A DNA stretch of 64,000 nt, from positions 44,151,342 to 44,215,341 of the forward strand of contig NC_079206.1 in assembly GCF_026745355.1 (NCBI RefSeq), in the 5' to 3' direction. Below the pieces are notes generated by a model. It did no database searches and had not been told where the DNA came from. It was given only the letters and a program-made list of their open reading frames with translations. The position numbers and the translations under genes are program-made. Shown piece by piece: positions 46,273 to 60,700 of the stretch; the first letter of the stretch is position 1, and each line of letters begins with the position of its first letter. The stretch is from Beta vulgaris subsp. vulgaris. Lineage: Eukaryota > Streptophyta > Magnoliopsida > Caryophyllales > Amaranthaceae.

Positions 46273-48742
46273 ATGGAGGTTCCGCAAAGTGGACTGGAGA
46301 GAGAGAAGTCGAGCTCATCTTCAGCGTCTCCAGTTTCTGCTGTCGCCAATTTCTGGAAAGGTATTAAACTGAAATGTTTCCATTATTTTAAGGTGCATTT
46401 CCATTGAATTTGATGAAGTGCGATTCTTCGATCGATTTTAGGGAAAATTTAAGGAAAAATTGAATTTGATCGTCTTATTAGGGTTTAATTGGATGATTTT
46501 CTGTTGCAGAATTCGATCTAGAGAAGGAAAAGAGTTTATTGGATGAGCAAGGGCTTCGGATTGCTGAAAATCAGGAGAACAGTCAGAAGAATCGGCGTAA
46601 ACTTGCAGAGAGTACTCGAGGTTGAATATTTTCTCATTCTAATTGTTGAAATTGCAGTTATTGTTTTGAATAATATTTTCAGAATCAAGCTATCTTTTAA
46701 ATTTGTAGAAACTTGCAAATTCATGGTTTTGTGTACTGTATTTGGACAGATTTTAAGAAAGCTTCGGCTGAGGAAAAATTGAATTTGTTCAATTCATTAC
46801 TTAAGGGATATCAGGAAGAAGTAGACAACCTTACTAAGCGTGCAAAATTTGGCGAAAATGCGTTTCTTAATATTTACCAGAAACTTTACGAGGCTCCAGA
46901 TCCTTTTCCAGCTCTTGCGTCACTTCCGGTGAGCATCTATTCACTAATTATAGTAATTTCTGTTGAAATGTAGTCTCCTTACTGAAATATCATAGGTAGA
47001 ATATCTGCCAACTTGATATGCCATGTAACAGACTACTGGCTGGGAGATTAAGTCCTCAAATGAGCTATATTGTAATTGTGTGTAAATTTGATTTTCTTCC
47101 TCCTTTTGTCCTCATTCTACGTTGATAAGTCCTGATTCACCTCTCTTTTCCATAACTTGGAGCTTTGCTTCTTCTACCTATTTTGCTTTAAATCCTCCCC
47201 CAAAGTTTAGAACTTGACTGTAGTTTTCTAGTGCTAAGTTTCTACAACTGTTATGTTACGCCATCTGCATATTGCGAGGTGGTCATGTAATGATGCAAGA
47301 GTTCTTCTGTATACTCTATATGCAAATTATTTGCTTCGTTGCTGACTCCATCATTTCCACTGTGTCATACCCATCTTGTTTTGCGTGTCTTGTGCTTGAA
47401 TATCTGTCAGACATCGGAAGGTTACTCTCTTTAAATAGAAACTGCACTGTAAAATGCGGCTATGTGTTAATTCCTGTAGCTGTTGGTATCACCTAGTAAA
47501 ACTTAAACTTCAGGATTGCTCATCAACAATGGCATGTTGCATGGAAATTTGATTTTCATTACAGGATATTTTTTTCTTTCAGTAGTGATGATATTGCTTA
47601 TTTATGGTGTCATGCTTATGTATGTATATGTTTACTAATATGTAGCTTGATGCAGGAGCAAGATGCAAAAATTTCTGAACTGGAATCTGAGAACAGAAAA
47701 ATGAAAGTTGAGCTTGAGGAATTTAGGGCAGAAGCAGCACATTTAAAAAATCAACAGGCAACGATAAGGAGACTTGAAGAACGCAATCGTCAATTAGAGC
47801 AACAGGTGAATTTCTGTGGTTCCATTCTTTTACACTGTATATGCTATTTATATCCTGCTCTTTTTTGTTGCTGAATTTAATGTTGCATAAATTTTACAGC
47901 CTCCTTTATTTATAGTTATGTAACCATCACCATTCCACTGAGTATAGGTCTCTATGCTCTGGAAATTAAAGTGGGGATAATGGATATTTTAAGTAAATGC
48001 AACTAAGTGATGGATAATATTATAGAAATATTGGTGAAAGCCATGTTATGCGCTGTGTACCAAAGGTAGAAGTTACAGAGACATATACACCTGTGGTTAT
48101 AGAAGACCATTTGTGATCTTAATCAGAGACTTGTGGCCTTTTTAACAACTAAAGTGTTTTAGACTGACTGTCCATTTTCAGTCTTCTGTCTCCTTGTGAA
48201 AATGAAAATATTTGAGTTTGTTGCCTCTAATACCCTTTTTTTTGGTTCTCTCTGTCCTTTTTGTTCAGATGGAAGAAAAAGTGAAAGAAATAGTTGAAAT
48301 GAAGCAGCGTAGTTTGGCAGAAGAGAACCAGAAGACTCTGGAAGTCCTAAAAGAACGGTATCTAATAGCTTGTTGACATATGAAAACTTTGATGTGTAAT
48401 ACACTAGCCAACTAGATCCACATAACTGGTCTACTTGGAGTGTAATGAGTATTTAAAGTAAAAACTAACCTTTTTGCTCAAGCGAAAGCTCAATCTTTCG
48501 GTTCCATTGAAAGCGAAAAAATCCAAGAAAACGTGGGACCCTCACCAGTCACTACCCAATACTTCCTCCTTTCTATTTACTTGCAACACTTGCTATTTTG
48601 GGTTGTTTCAATTTACGTGCAATAGTACTTTTTCTGTTATTCTTTCTCTCTTTATCTCTCTGCTCATCACATGGGTCACCATTTCTCTCTCTCTCCTCAC
48701 CTAAATTATTCTGCCTCCCCCCTTGTTTTAAGTACATCTTGG

Positions 48743-48790
<48 letters not shown>

Positions 48791-51700
48791 ATCACATGGG
48801 TCACCTTCTCTCTCTCTCTCTCCTCACCTAAAATATTCTGCCTCCCCCCCTTGTTGCAAGTAAATCAGAACGTAGGAAGTATATCATAAGTTGGGGCATT
48901 AAGAAAGATAGTAAAGATAAGATTGAGAAATAGAAACAAGGCATCTCCGTTACATAGGATCGATCCCGAAACTTAAATCTTATACCGAGTCCCATAGAAT
49001 AACTTGTGAAAGTATAGTGAAGATACTTAAGACTTAGGAGATGAATCTCCAAGTACGAGGCAATATACCTACCCCTAATGACTTGTACCAAAGAGAATCG
49101 GGTTCATCATAGTCAATTAGGCATCTACCCACTATTGAAATGTTCTTGGTAACCATATTATTGAGCCTAGGCCAACCCGCCCCCTGGGTTTGGGAAGTTT
49201 GTCCCAACCTACTCCCTATGTTTGGAAAGTTTGGCCCACCCCACTACTAGAGAAGCTTCCGTAGTTTTTATTTCCCTCGCGTAGGCACTCTTAAGCTGAA
49301 GGGAACCTTAATATGCCACTTGACTTTCTATGAGCATCTTGTTGAAGATGGATTTGCAAGGGCAAATGCATATGTTAATTTAGAGCTTAACAACAAAAAA
49401 GTGTTTAATAACGAGCTTAAGGTAGTGGTGATGAAAGTAGTAGAAGTAAAAGTAGAAGTACAAGAAAGCCCTAAGAAAACACACCCTAAAGGAACAAATT
49501 AGGAGACTAGAGCAGAAGTTGTAGAATGACTAAGAGAAAGCTAGGAAAATAGACCCCTAGCTTTAGACTTCAATGAGCATGGCTAAAAAAGGGTCCTTGT
49601 TTTGGACGTCATGCCTTCTTGGTTCTACATCATCAACATGACACATCTAAACCAACCTTTAGCACTGGTTGCCAATGCTAGAGTGCCATAGAGTCTTGTC
49701 AAGGGCCATTGTTGGGCATATTGGACAGGAGGTCACCTTTCATATTTGATCTTTCACATTGGTCATAGTCTTCTTGGGCTTTTTCTTCCTTTCTTTATAG
49801 TATCTTCTTTCTCTTGAAAGATTCCCTATTATTTGCCTCAATGTCAGCTAGATAAGATTTTCCTTGCTCATATTATTGTGATGTCACTATACCTTTTTCA
49901 CAATCACCTTACCAAACCATCTTTCGTATCTAGGTCTTATATCACCTATCCATATTGTAGCATGAAACATCCTTTATTGCCCTACATAACGGGTCAAGGT
50001 ACACCTGGAGCAATTGTTATTTGATGCAATAGGTCTTGCCCTAGTTGAACTCTCAAACATAAAGTGTGTAAAAAGAGTTTAATCTTTGTAAGTGAGATCT
50101 TCCTTCATTTGTTGATCGGGATGATGTACTTGAAGCGGGACATGACTCATTTTCTAAGTCATCCTTGTGACCCTTTCAGAATCCCTTCAATTGCCAAAAG
50201 AAAGAAGTTGTAGTTTAACTTGTTAACTAATTGGACAATACATGAGGGCATCCCAGGCATGGCCCTTATCTTACATATATCCATCAAAACCCTTTGAAAC
50301 ATCTCAACTTAGTTATGTTCCTAGAAGTAGATAAATAGAAACAGTAATACCAACTGGTCTAGGGCGTCTCGGCACGGGGAAGATGCAGATAGCCTTATTC
50401 ATGAATGGCTGACTAGTAGAGAACTATAGTTACATGACTTACATGTACATGCAAAAATAAGGGTTAAACAGATTAATGTACAGCCACAAACAAATTGCTG
50501 AGAAGGCATTTTTAATTGCTTGGGTATTATATATCATTATACTGCTGTTAATATTACGATGACTTATGACTATTGTTTGGGATAACAAGGTACATGCCCA
50601 AATAAATAAAAACATAGGTATCAGCACACCGTTGAAATTTCTGCATCTGATAAAATTTATGCTGCAAACATGATGAAGGGAACTTTTGGCATAATTTTTC
50701 TGAGAGTTGTTATCCCCTATTTGTTGCAGAGAGCAGTCACTACAAGACCAATTGCGCCAAGCTAAAGAAAGCGTTACAACTATGCAAAAGTTGCATGAAC
50801 TTGCTCAGAGTCAGTTGTTTGAGCTTCGTGCTCAATCAGGTGCAATCTTATCTCTAAATTAGAACAAGTATTTTCCTGGTTAAAAAATTAGTCATTTCAC
50901 TGTCTGGACACGACATTGGAAAATGAAAATGAGCATGGATTGGTTAAACGTACTTAAATTTTAACATGACATAAGTCTTACACATCAGCCCTCCCTCCTT
51001 AGGAGAGGATAATGCAATAACAAGGACTATTTGAGTCAGATGCCTTGTGAGATCAAAAAATAAGTTTGTTCCAGTATTCTAGATTATTTTTGAAGTATCT
51101 CTTTGAAAGACACTATTTAAAAGACTTCAGAGTCACTAAGAAGCCAAATTCGCTCCATACCTACCAAGAAGAGCTTGATGTTGCCTTAGTTCTAAAATGT
51201 GCACTCTACTAGCATGAGGCACACCGGCCACCAGACCCAAGTTGCAGCATTGACACTGCTGGCTGAAATGATGTTTAAGTGGTGCGGGGAGGTACGTGCC
51301 TCCAGCCTCTTCATGCGAGGTATAACTATGAAGTACAACGCAATGTGCACTTTTTTGGTTAAGTAATAGAAGATTTATTAGAAGAAACCAAGGGGTGTCA
51401 CGTACAGGCGAGCGAAAGATATAAATGCATGCCCTTGAAAGCTTTTTTTCGTTTAAGAGCGAGAGGGGGAGATAGAGAAATGTATTTAAAATTACTATGA
51501 CGCAAATTAGAAGTTAAGATCTACTGTTCGAGTGAAAGCCCTCGTTACTTGCACGTAATATGCTTTAATTGGAAGGCTAAATCTAAAGCCTTAGTAAGAA
51601 TAATAGCATAGGGTTTCTTCTGGAAGGAGAAAACTGACTCAAGCATTAGCTTCATCAAATCTGATGACTCATTGTAGAGAGAAGTTGAGAAAGAGACACA

Positions 51701-54700
51701 GCAGACATGCGCACACTAGAGAAGCTTGATTCATCATTTGTCATTTAAGATAACTTTATAGCTGTAAAACACATTCTCAAACCACGAACATCCAAGCAAA
51801 CCTTCCATAAATTACTTTTGAACATGATCAAGTTCATGTGAGATGAGATGTAACTCTTATTGAAAAGTGATGTAGTTCTAACCTAAAAAAACATCATAAG
51901 CAAAAAAAAATTATCTATTCTTTGGATCAAAAGTTTTTATGGTCCAACTTTAAGTGGAAGTGTTGTACAAAATATCATCCTTCCCAAATTGGAGAAATTT
52001 GGAGGGGAAATGGAGCACCATCCTTCCCCTCCCCTTCCTCCTCTTTCTCTCCCCTCCTTTCCCTTCGATGTTCCTGTGTGAACAAAATGTTATTATAACT
52101 TTAAGTGAGAAGTGTTGTAGCTCTATGTTCCAATAGAACCAACTCCAAAATAAGAACTTAGAACCAAATTTGTTCTTTAAAAGCAATGCAAAAGTACACT
52201 AAAGTAATTCATACTGATTCAATAGTAAATATCCAATTATACAACTTCTTATATACGATTTTCTTGACTTTCAATGAAGAAAAAATTTACAGTATTCAAG
52301 TACTAGCATTGATAACAAACTTTATGATATGAAATTGTTTTAGATAAATTTTCATTTTATTTAATTGTAGAAGTATAAGAATAACTAGTAAAAATAAATG
52401 TAACTTAGTAAATGAAATCACTTTAAAGTAAAGAAACTAGGAACTAGGTTTCAGAGTTGCGAAATTACGAAAATGCCATTAATGACAAAGAAGCATCTAG
52501 ATCGATGGGATTTGGATGATCTCATGGCACATATGGTGCAACCCTAAGTGAAAAGTATATTATTCTAAGTAAAAACTGTTGCAACTCTGATTCCTTATTA
52601 TATGTGTATATAATAATATATGCATATACTCCCTCTTTTTTAATGATTTTCCTACTTTTGGTTAAAGTGCGTTTCATAAAGATCTTCCTATGCTTACTTT
52701 ATTTGGTGAAATTTTGTTCCTTTTTCACACTACTTTGACTCACTTGTTAGACCTACATACTCCGGGTTTGGGTTATTGTTGACCCATTTACCTAAACGGG
52801 TTGAGATGCTCAACCCAACCCAACCTGTTTAGTTAAACGGGTTGCGATTCTCAATCCAGCCCTACCTGATAATTAATGGGTCGACCTTAAATCAACCCAC
52901 TACCCCATTTGAAAGCATTTTTCAGTTTTCATTAACGGCTACCTGATTAGTAATTAGTTAATTACCTCATATTCTAAGAACTTCGACATACAAATAGTTC
53001 ATACATAACAAGAAGACAAATCCAAATACAATACAACCCTTTTTAGTGTTAATTTAACTTGGAAAATTGGTTTTTTTTGGATGAAAAAATAAACGGGCTA
53101 GGTTAACCAGACTAGAACTCGACCCATTTAAGGAAACGGGTTGCGGGTTGAATTTTCAACCTGACGCGACCCTTTTCATTAAAACGGGTTGGATCGACCC
53201 ATTTAATTAAACAGGTTGAAAATTTTGGCCCAAAACCATTATTATTGGGTTGTTTTCAGGTTGGGTTGGGTCGATTTTTGCCGGCTCTAGACCCGCATAA
53301 TTCTACACTCTCTCACAACCACAATGTCTCTCCTATTTAAATAAAGAAAAAGGAATCGTTCTTTCATCCTCACCCTGGCTACCATAAATAGGAAGATCTT
53401 TAAAAAAACGGAGGGAGTATTTCGTGATATTGTATGTATAAGTAGTGTTATATTATATATTTCGTACGCAATCGTACCCGATTCACCACAAGTAGTGTTC
53501 TACATATTCGATCCCGGACCCCGCATAGTATCAAATTGTGTACCATGTAACAATACTCATGCTTCACTAAAGCGTATTTTATATTATTAACTAACTGGTT
53601 GCAGTTGACGTTCTATTTTTTTTATATTGACATGCTATTAGCCTACATCGGCGTTTGATAACTCTTATGAGCTTGTATCGCGATTTGCGATCATGTTACA
53701 AAAACTCAGTCGTTCCGTTACGTAACGCCCACCATGTAACCTATTTTGAAGTTGTCATTCCACAAAGTTTAGTTACATAACGTCGTGATGAAAATCACAG
53801 CTTTCTCGCCGCAATATTTGTCACATAACGCTGACTCGCCCCATTAGAATGTTTTTTCCTGTTACATCCGTTTTTTGTCAAAATTGGCAAAAAAAGAGAA
53901 AAGGAAAAATACATTGCCAAGTAGAAAAGTATTAAAGTAATGTGCACATAATAAGTTGGGCATGTATATGAGTTAGTGTTTCTTTATATGAATAAAGCAC
54001 TTATATTTAAGTAATTATTCATTCACCATATACATAACCCAAGTATATGATAGCTTTGGTCTTACTATGTTGAAGGAATACTTGCTAAACTTGGAAAATG
54101 CAAAATTGAGCTTAAAAATCAATAAAAATTCATGCCTTGTTAATCGCGATCCTATTCATTCATCCATACATGCAGCTTGCGCGTCATCGCATCCGATTCT
54201 GCGAACGTGACAGCATCTGCTATTTCTTCCCTGATTGTGACATTAATTTGTATCATGTAATTACTTTGTCTGATATGGCTCAAGAAATATTAGTTTCTGA
54301 AGGTCTGCCAATCAATGAATTTTCGAAACCTACTTTTTCTTTCTTTCTACAAAATCAATTAAGGTCGGCAGGCTAGAAATTTCGTTCGTAGTTGATATAT
54401 TGGCTGAGATTTGAAACCATGATAATACCAAATCTTTCTTGTTCCCTTTCAACCGTGTGAGTTTGAGGTACTGGTAACTCAAATCATACCAAACCTAAAT
54501 TTCACTTTGTTAGATTATATCATCATACTGGGTTGAAGTATGTAATGATGTTATTAGAGGTGGACATTGTATAAAAGCTTTTGTATTACAAAATCAGAAC
54601 AGTGGTAGGTAACTAGGTATGTTGTTTGCAACTTTCTTTTGGCATATAAACAAAATCCTATGTTTACTGCTTTAAAGTCCTATGCTTGATCTGCTCATGC

Positions 54701-57700
54701 TTCATGTTTTTAGTAAAGCAAGCAAGTATTACTTGGATGCTAACATTTGTACATTATCTCGCACTTTTTTACCACCTTTTGTTTATGTGGGTTTTTGATC
54801 TTGATTGCCAACATCTTTTTGTTTGAAGATCCGTGCCTCACAACTTTACTTGAATTTCAGAGGAGGAGACAGCTACAAAGCAATCAGAACTTAGTCTTTT
54901 GATGGATGAAGTTGAACGTGCTCAAAGTCGACTTCTAAGTCTTGAGAGAGAGAAGGTAATTCATCTCATGTGTTAGCACATAAATTGAGAATGTTTTGAC
55001 TACTCTCGATTCCCATCTTTCACAAACCTTTTTATGTAGCGTTTCTTTTGATCGGTGTACCTGGACCATACTAGAATTTAGGAAAATTCCATATGAAGAA
55101 TCCCAACTTTTACCCATCTTCTCAAAATAATCCCAATTTTTGGAATATTTCAAAATAATCTCAACTTTTGAGGCGACCTTTTCAAAGTAAGCTAAACTAT
55201 CTTTTTCCTTGTCTGCACTAATCCATTTTAGGGTCTATAATATGCTGAACATTAATAGTTCGGATTATTTTGAGAAGGTACCCCTAAAGTTGGGATTATT
55301 CTATAATAATTCAAAGTTGGGATATTTTGAGAAGACTAGTGAAAGTTGGGATTATTCATATCAATTCTTCCAAGAATTTATGAAATATTCTTCGTCTTTC
55401 CTTGGTAACTATCTGACTCATCTTTACATTTCAGGGACATCTCCGTTCCCAGTTACAGTCTGCAAATGAAGAAAGTGAAAATAAAAAAAGGCGAGTTATT
55501 TAATTCAATATGACGCTTTAATCTGCATTATTGTGAATTTTTACCATGAAATCTTGCAAATTAGAATAATTCAATCTACAACATCATATGCTATTTTATT
55601 TGGTTAGTGACTTTACCTTAGCATAGGAGCATACTATCAACTATCATATTTATTTGTGTATTGTTAGTTCAAAAGAGAGCGGACATTTATTGTGGTTTAT
55701 CACAGAAAGGTCAACTCATAATCGCTCTGGTTGAATTTTTTTTTTCAATGGGCTTTCCCCATTTTACCTCTTGTTCTTTTTGTTAGTTCTGGCTTGTGGG
55801 AGAAATAAGGGAATGGAAGCTCTTTAATGGCTCAGCTTGCTTGGTGATTCTTGGAGTTTTGTGGTTGGAGAGGAACGATGGAATTTTTAAAAAGTGGCAA
55901 TCTGGTTATTAGTCTTTGTGCGTTGATTTTCCTTGCTTCTCTTTGGTTGGGAACACTATGTACAGCATGATTCCCAGGCACTTTTCTTAGCTTCGAGAGG
56001 ACCGCCGGTGTTCTCTTAGTATAATTTCTTTCCTTATCATGGAAACAATATAATATCTCATCATCCAACAAAAAGCTATGTAAACGGAATTGGGTGCTAA
56101 CAGGAACTGAAATAATCATCAGCTATCAATTTTACATTCTTACATTTCTTTCCGGGCTATTGGTATCAGCCTTTGATGTTTTATTACCAGATAATTTGAT
56201 AAGGCATGTATTTGTCTGCTTGCCCTTGTCTAATTTGTGGTGGTTCTCATGTTTCTCTCGTGTTAAAGAATGGGATTTTATATATGCTCAATCTTTTCAC
56301 ATTTCCTTGTCAACAATTTTAATGCCGAGTATTGCAATTTGCAATGTTAGTGCATTTACCTGTGTTATTATGTTTTGGAGTCATTAGTTTCTTACCGTCC
56401 ATACTATTTTTCCTTGGCTTGCAGTGATACTGTGGATTCAAGTAGCGTTCTTGAGAGCTCTTTGAGCGCAAAGGAGAAGGCTATATCTGAACTCAATATG
56501 GAACTTCATAAAGTGGAGACCACCTTATCAAATGAAAGGGAACTTCATATTAGTGAAATCAAGAAATTGAATGCTCTCCTCCATGAAAAGGTACTTGTTG
56601 CATTGTTTTTGTTTAGTTCTTCAATTTACTTCTTAATGTTCTGGAAAAACTTCAGTTTTTTTGCTGCTTTTTTTTCCTTCTAAAATTCTAATATCTGAAA
56701 TGATGTTAATATATGGTCTGATTCTGAGGGATCTGGCCTATTTAGCTCATAAATGTATGCGTCACAGGCTCACAGCCTATTATAATGTCTGAAATGGATT
56801 TGGATATGAAATGCAAAAAATTATGAAAGGTTTTTGAGCAGGACGAACATATTGAGAAGGAAAACCAGTTTGATGTAGGATTATAAGTCACAAGTAAACG
56901 GAGTTTTCTTTGCTCTCTGTTTTCTTAAGCTTCACTTACCACCTGCCATAGGCACTAATGCGTTCCACATTTGGGATTGGTTTGGAGGAAGAATCTCGAT
57001 CTTTAATTTTTGTGAATACTCTGTTTCCGGATGGCATTTGTTTATGATGCGGTTAGGTGATTTTAATGAAGGTTCTCTTGCTTGAAACTATGTATTGAAA
57101 GCTTTGAGCATGATTTGGCAAGCTTGGAAGAATAAGAAAGGATATAATGGACACACGATCATCACCACAATTCATGGGCATTTATGCCAAACCAACTTCC
57201 ACGTCACCCACGATTGCGGCACATAGCATTTTGTGATTGATGAGTGTTTCCCCGTGGTATACATGGATCAGGGCCAGCTAACCTGTGAAATGCTCTACTG
57301 GAACTAAAAGGTTTTACTGGGGGCTTGCACAAATGGTTGAGCATATTGTTTAATTCGATAAAACACGGTAAACCTTGCCAGCCGTTGTACAAGGCCATCT
57401 TGTGGCCAGTTCCTCTGATACTGTGGCTTTGTGAATTCAGAAGCTACAAGTCTCACGCCGAACTTGTGGTTATGGAACCGCCCACAGCCCAATACTGTGG
57501 GCATGGGTTTCCAGAGATTTGGAAAGGTGCACAGCAGAGTCCAACAATCATGGTATTGAAACCCTGTGGTTGGGGCTGTTGTGCTGCCGTTTCTGACCTT
57601 TTAGCTGAACTATTAAGTATTGTTATGATTAATCCTAGTTGTTCATATATGTAATTTAGAGCCTAAAACTGAAGCTACTTGGTGTTTTATATGTTAACGT

Positions 57701-60700
57701 TGCCTCCCTAAATTTAGGGGATAACTCTATATAGAGACTCAGAGTTGAGTTTTCTCCTCCTTTCAGAACTATGTGATCCTTCCGTAATGGAAAACCTTTT
57801 TTTTTTTCTTTGATACTTTGCAGATCATATCTTTGGTTTCATTGGTCTCTAGGTTGTAGTGATGTTCATTATCGAGCTTAACTCTTGAATCATATATAGC
57901 TTTGTGTTATGATTTTGTTTCGAGTGCACATCATTTACTTCATTGTTCTTCCGCAGATAACTGCTAGAACCCTCAAAAATTTGTTATTTTCTCTTAAAAA
58001 TGCTCACCATGGATCAAGTAGAAGTAATTTTCCACAAGCATCTTAGTCTTAGAAATAAGCCTCATGTCCAGCAAAGTATTTCTAGCTATGTTTGGCAGTG
58101 TATCATATTATACGCCAGTCTTTTCTGTATTAGCTTCTCCTATGGAGGACTCCTGATCTTCAAAGTTGTTTCTGTTTATCTTCCATACCATATCATACTG
58201 TACTATATTTCTTATAAGATATTATTAATCAACATCCTTTTTCTTTTATCTTCCTTATCAAGGTATTTAGCCTTTCAGTTGTTATCTGAATTTAACTATT
58301 CTTGTTTGCAGGAGATTGCTCTTGAGGAGCTGAAGAAAGAGCTGCAGGCTCGCCCGACAGCAAAATTGGTTGAAGATTTGCGTAAAAAAGTCAAAATTTT
58401 GCAGGTCATTTCATCTCAATCTTATTTTGATGCATTAACATATAAGTTCTTCTTTGAAGAAGCTTGCAGCTTTCACCATAATTTCAGGTTTGTGTAACTG
58501 TAGTTTTTTCTATGTGATGCTCCAGCTGCATGACATTGTTGGTTAGGTTACTGAATGAAGTGATCTTGGAATGCTTTATTGATTTGTTTATCTTTCTTAT
58601 CAAGTTGTTCACATTGGATGATAAAACTGCTCCTTCCCCAGGACCTCTTGTTGTCGCTTTTAAATGCTCATTTGTTCATTGTGTTGTCTGAGATTCATGT
58701 AAATACCTTGATCTCTGTGTGTTATATTTTATCTGGTTATTATGTAGGCAGTGGGTTACAACTCTATTGAGGCTGAAGATTGGGAAATAGCCACGAGTGG
58801 GGAAGAAATGAGCAAATTGGAGACTTTGTTGCTTGACAAGAACAGAAAGATGGAACACGAAGTCACTCAATTAAAGGTATGGTACTTAATAAATTATGGA
58901 AGATCTTTCTCTAGTGAATCCAGTATTATTATTGCCACATTTATCCATCCATTCCTAATTGTTGTTTCATATTATTTTCCACCTTAGGTAAAGCTGTCTG
59001 AGAAAACATCAGTTCTTGAAGCTGCTGAAGCAAAGGTCTCAGAACTTAATGTTAAGGTTGATGAACAGCAAAAATTAATTCAGAAACTTGAAGATGATAT
59101 ATCGAAGGTACAAACCCTGCAGGTTTTCTATATTGGCTATTAGCATATTTGAAATTGCTCTATGAGAATAATAACGCGTTTGAGACAAATATATTTGACA
59201 AATTTTCTTTGGGGCAAAACTGATTGTTTCTTCATCAAGAAGTTTGTTACTTTTTCCTATTTAAAAGTAAAAGGGAAATGAGCTATTAAAGTCTTCTATT
59301 CATCCGTTTATTTAAATTCGTTGAAGTTGCCCTGCATTCCAAGTCTAGTAACTTCAGTTCCAGTTTTTGGTTAGCTTTTACATGTCATTGGAGCATTGTA
59401 GGAGATGAAAATCGAATTTACAAACTTCAGTGTCGATAATCCTCAAATTGTTTTTCTTATGCCTCCTTTCAGATTTGTACATAGATATTGATTCACAAGT
59501 CATGTTATAGTTAATACTCTTTGAACTTGCAACATAGGGATATAGCTCCAAAGAGCGGAGAGGCTCGTTGTTTAATGATTGGGATCTATCAGAGTCTGTT
59601 TCAGCCGAACCATCCGAGGTATGCTTCATTACTTGATTCCTACATATAAATGTATGAGACATTCTTCTTTGCTTGATATTGTGCCCTAAATATTCCTATC
59701 GAATGCTTACAGATATACGGAAGTATCTTCCTGATGTTGTAATCACTCTTTCAATCTACTGATATAACCATAAAGCTACATCTGAAGTTAATTATATTCT
59801 TTTTCTTTGCTCAAATCTTTTGGGGATAGGGGTGAGGATGGTTGGGAGGAAGAAATTACAATTGAGTGGGGTTCCCTTTGACCATTAGAGCCTCTTTTTT
59901 GCTGCCGCGTCTTCGATGACATACCAGGGTGATTTGGTTCGATGAACTTAGCAGCAGTGATGGCTCTGTCCACAGTACTCTTATTCTGAAAGTGAATTGG
60001 AACACCCAACGTCATGTAAATAGATGAATTAAAGTACTTGGCACCTATCTTTGCTCAAGAATTCTTTGAACTTCTTCTGGCTAATCATCAAAGTAACAGC
60101 TTTAACTTTTTAGAAATCTTGAATTTGGTAAATTGCTAGTTTCTTCTTTTGATTCAGAACAACTTTTAGTCATTGAGTTTAGTTATTGTTTTGATCTTTT
60201 TTATTTTACTGTTCTTTTAAGTAATTCTGTATGTTAGTTTCCAGTCCCAATGCGTTCTCTACTTACTATCTCATCCTCTCTTTCACCTTGTCTATCATTC
60301 AAATTATATGGATCATCCATGAAAATATTCATGTCAATAATGGAATTTTTCAAATAATGTACTGTAATGGGAGTGTCAAAAGCGAATTGATTGGTACAAT
60401 GTCTGCAATATTTTATACTCTTTATATTGCGGTTCTGGTGAAGATAATTGCCATGTATCCCTTTTTTATTCCAATTATCTTTAGTATAATACATGGAACC
60501 ATCATTATAAGTATGACCACCCTTAGATCTAGACTTCATATACCTTGAATTCGAAAAGGAACTTTGCAGTTCACTCAGAAAAGAATGGTGGTTGTCAATC
60601 TATTTTTTTAAAAGTTACTATTCTGCTTCATGATGATAAATGCTGTATCTCGAGTGTTGGCATTTCCAGATTGCTATTACTTGTTTTTATCTCACTTCTG

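Noticed and set aside
48598..48889. Leu/Ser repeat frames
   Set aside because: Translation of the CT microsatellite in CASP intron 5.
57325..57654. 109-codon frame in CASP intron 9
   Set aside because: No recognisable domain, within an intron, overlapped by frames on the other strand.
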